Part shown: positions 62,451 to 64,000 of the stretch, in pieces
Position numbering within the stretch: position 1 is the first letter of the stretch
How the letters are laid out: each line of letters starts with the position of its first letter
Assembly (NCBI RefSeq): GCF_001640805.2
Contig: NC_066856.1
Location: forward strand, 3,758,826-3,822,825
Direction: 5' to 3'
DNA: 64,000 nucleotides
Source of the DNA: Lates calcarifer
Taxonomy: Eukaryota > Chordata > Actinopteri > Centropomidae
Position numbers and translations under genes: made by a program
Notes under the pieces: model-generated
The model's database searches: none
What the model was told of the DNA's origin: nothing
Seen by the model: only the letters and a program-made list of their open reading frames with translations

Positions 62451-62520
62451 GGTTTGTTCGCAATCCCCCGCCTCTCCACACGCTGTCAAGTTAGGTGCAG
62501 TAATGTAAGGAACATCCGGT
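62440..62520 (-). promoter_or_regulatory. arhgap12 candidate main promoter (GC box)
   Basis: A GGCGGGGG GC box on the minus strand (62465-62472) lies in a short CpG-containing stretch upstream of candidate exon 1. The sequence beyond it becomes AT-rich. No TATA box is evident. The start site was inferred from composition only. Confidence 0.4.
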
Positions 62521-64000
62521 GACAACCTTCAAAGTAAAGCCTTTAACCTTTAAAAATTCGTACTTGCGTTTAAGTTAAAAACGGTGTTGCAAAATGAGAA
62601 TAATGAATAGAATAGTTAATAAAAAAGAACGGTGTGGTAAATCAGATACTTTTCTTTAAAATTATTAGCATCTCTTCTCTTATCCTTTGGACTTTTATTA
62701 TTTCCGTCAGCTAAACGCATAGGGAACGGAGGAGTTTGGGTCAATATGCACAATATGAACAATTTCCCCACTAATATTTAAGTTTCATATTAAATCATCA
62801 TATAATCAGTTGTCATATACGCTTTGTTGAAACACACATGTATGACTAATAAAACGTTTACAGCTTTGTTCAAAAATCATTTACCTATTTTAACAGTGGA
62901 AACATATTCCAAAGGTTGTAATGCCTCTTTGCAATCTGTTATTACATTGCCAAGAATGATCATGTATGCTTTAAAACAAATTTCAGGAATAGTCTCCCTA
63001 TGAAATCTAATGGCACTGAAATTTAATAAAATTGTTCTGTGTACCTACTCTGTATTTAGTTTCCAGGCTTTTATTGTGAAGGAAAAACAAACTAAGCTCC
63101 GGTTTTAATCAGCGTGTTTCCGTTAAACTTGTCGCAGTTGTGGTCCTTAACCCAGCAGACGCTGCTCTGTCGCTCCCACCCGACACCTATGTCACCGCTG
63201 ATAGACAGCGTCCAGAATCCCACGTCCTGCCTGCCCCCTCCCGAGGAACTGCCCGGTGCTTTTTGATCCAGCGCTCTTTAATTGACCCAGCGCTCTTTGA
63301 TTGACTTCAGGAGATCACCTGGGATAGTTTAAATGTCCCCTTTATTATATAACTGCCATTATTTCGCAAGATTTGTCAGGATTTTAATTTTCATACTGTA
63401 AAAAGCCATATAATATAATTACATTCTGCATGATAAACATGTGAAGATTCACCCACCTCCCCTCCTCAGCCGAGCTCTATCTGGCAATCACAGCAGGGAG
63501 TTTCACCATCCAAGCAGGATCATGAATGATTCAGCGCTCGGATGATCCAGGAACACAGCGAGTCTTCAGTGGAAAACACTCAGACTATACCAGCCCTGAA
63601 ATTAGCCACAGGCAATAAGGCTGAGCAAGTTTACATTTATTTCAGAATAATGTATGAATGTAATTTAATCACATCACCTCTCATTGTGTATTAGCAGAGA
63701 CAATTTGCCTAAAAGCACACCCTGTTGGTGTAAGGAGGGAAGTGACAGACACGAGCAGTGTTGACTTCAGTGACTTCCAGTCCTGTTTAGTGAAATTTAA
63801 GGACAGATAATGCGTTTTTGGACATGAAAATGATCAGAATTAGAGCTCACACAGAGCTCGTTATTTACTCATGCTTTTGTCAGGAAACCATGAGGAATTA
63901 ATTCATTTTCATTAAAAAAATAGCACCTCTTAATTTGCAGTTTCAAGGCTTTTTGTATTTATTTTCAAAAACCTTTAACCCATTTCCACATTTACATTTT
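62521..64000. other. 5' flank of arhgap12, no gene recognised
   Basis: AT-rich to about 63100, then a GC-richer, CpG-containing block at 63100-63310, then AT-rich again. No coding exon with recognisable product. The CpG-bearing block could belong to a neighbouring gene or a distal regulatory site. Confidence 0.4.
63268..63305 (+). repeat. 19-bp tandem duplication (ccagcgctctttRattgac)
   Basis: Two head-to-tail 19-bp units, 63268-63286 and 63287-63305, differ at one position (A versus G). Confidence 0.95.

Noticed and set aside
1..64000. CRISPR arrays, operons, phage or other prokaryotic systems, rRNA and functional tRNA genes
   Set aside because: None present. tRNA-like segments are SINE heads with degenerate boxes, and the tandem repeats are microsatellites.

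Overview
This is vertebrate genomic DNA, almost certainly from a ray-finned (teleost) fish. It has spliced genes with canonical GT-AG introns, long CA/GT and TAA microsatellites, tRNA-derived SINE fragments and other dispersed repeats of teleost type. There is no sign of prokaryotic organisation. About 10% or less of the window is exonic.

The window contains one recognisable protein-coding gene, arhgap12 (Rho GTPase-activating protein 12), on the minus strand. It runs from a GC-box-bearing promoter and non-coding first exon near 62.3-62.5 kb, through the ATG at 58545, to the stop codon at 10296-10298. Its 3' UTR probably ends near 9.45 kb or 8.8 kb. I could place 17 coding exons, including a 75-nt exon that matches a variable human exon, with splice sites and phases agreeing throughout. 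Read in a continuous frame they would give about 843 residues (human ARHGAP12 is about 846), in the order SH3, WW1, WW2, PH, RhoGAP. The catalytic arginine finger is present. The gene splits into an SH3 exon at 57.9-58.6 kb, a 35-kb second intron, and a 12-kb cluster of small exons (10.3-22.9 kb) encoding WW-PH-RhoGAP.

Two coding exons each carry one surplus base (near 58055 and near 14785). Taken literally these would truncate the protein. All other exons are intact, so assembly errors are the simplest explanation, but decay of one teleost paralogue is possible.

The most interesting structure is possible isoform diversity: (1) two candidate alternative first exons in intron 2 (about 50.5 kb and 39.4 kb), each with a TATA-like box, a short ATG-initiated coding stub and a strong donor in phase with exon 3, which would make SH3-less proteins; (2) a candidate in-frame 123-nt cassette exon inside the PH-domain coding region; (3) a NAGNAG tandem acceptor at the next exon; (4) the conserved 75-nt linker exon.

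Outside the gene, 1-8.8 kb (3' flank) holds no gene that I can support. It has several blocks that look like conserved non-coding elements (homeodomain-type TAATTA cores, even composition, little repeat character). Dispersed repeats, a Tc1/mariner transposase relic, a LINE relic and tRNA-like SINEs lie in the flank and introns. The 62.5-64 kb 5' flank has no gene either, but carries an exact-length 19-bp tandem duplication.
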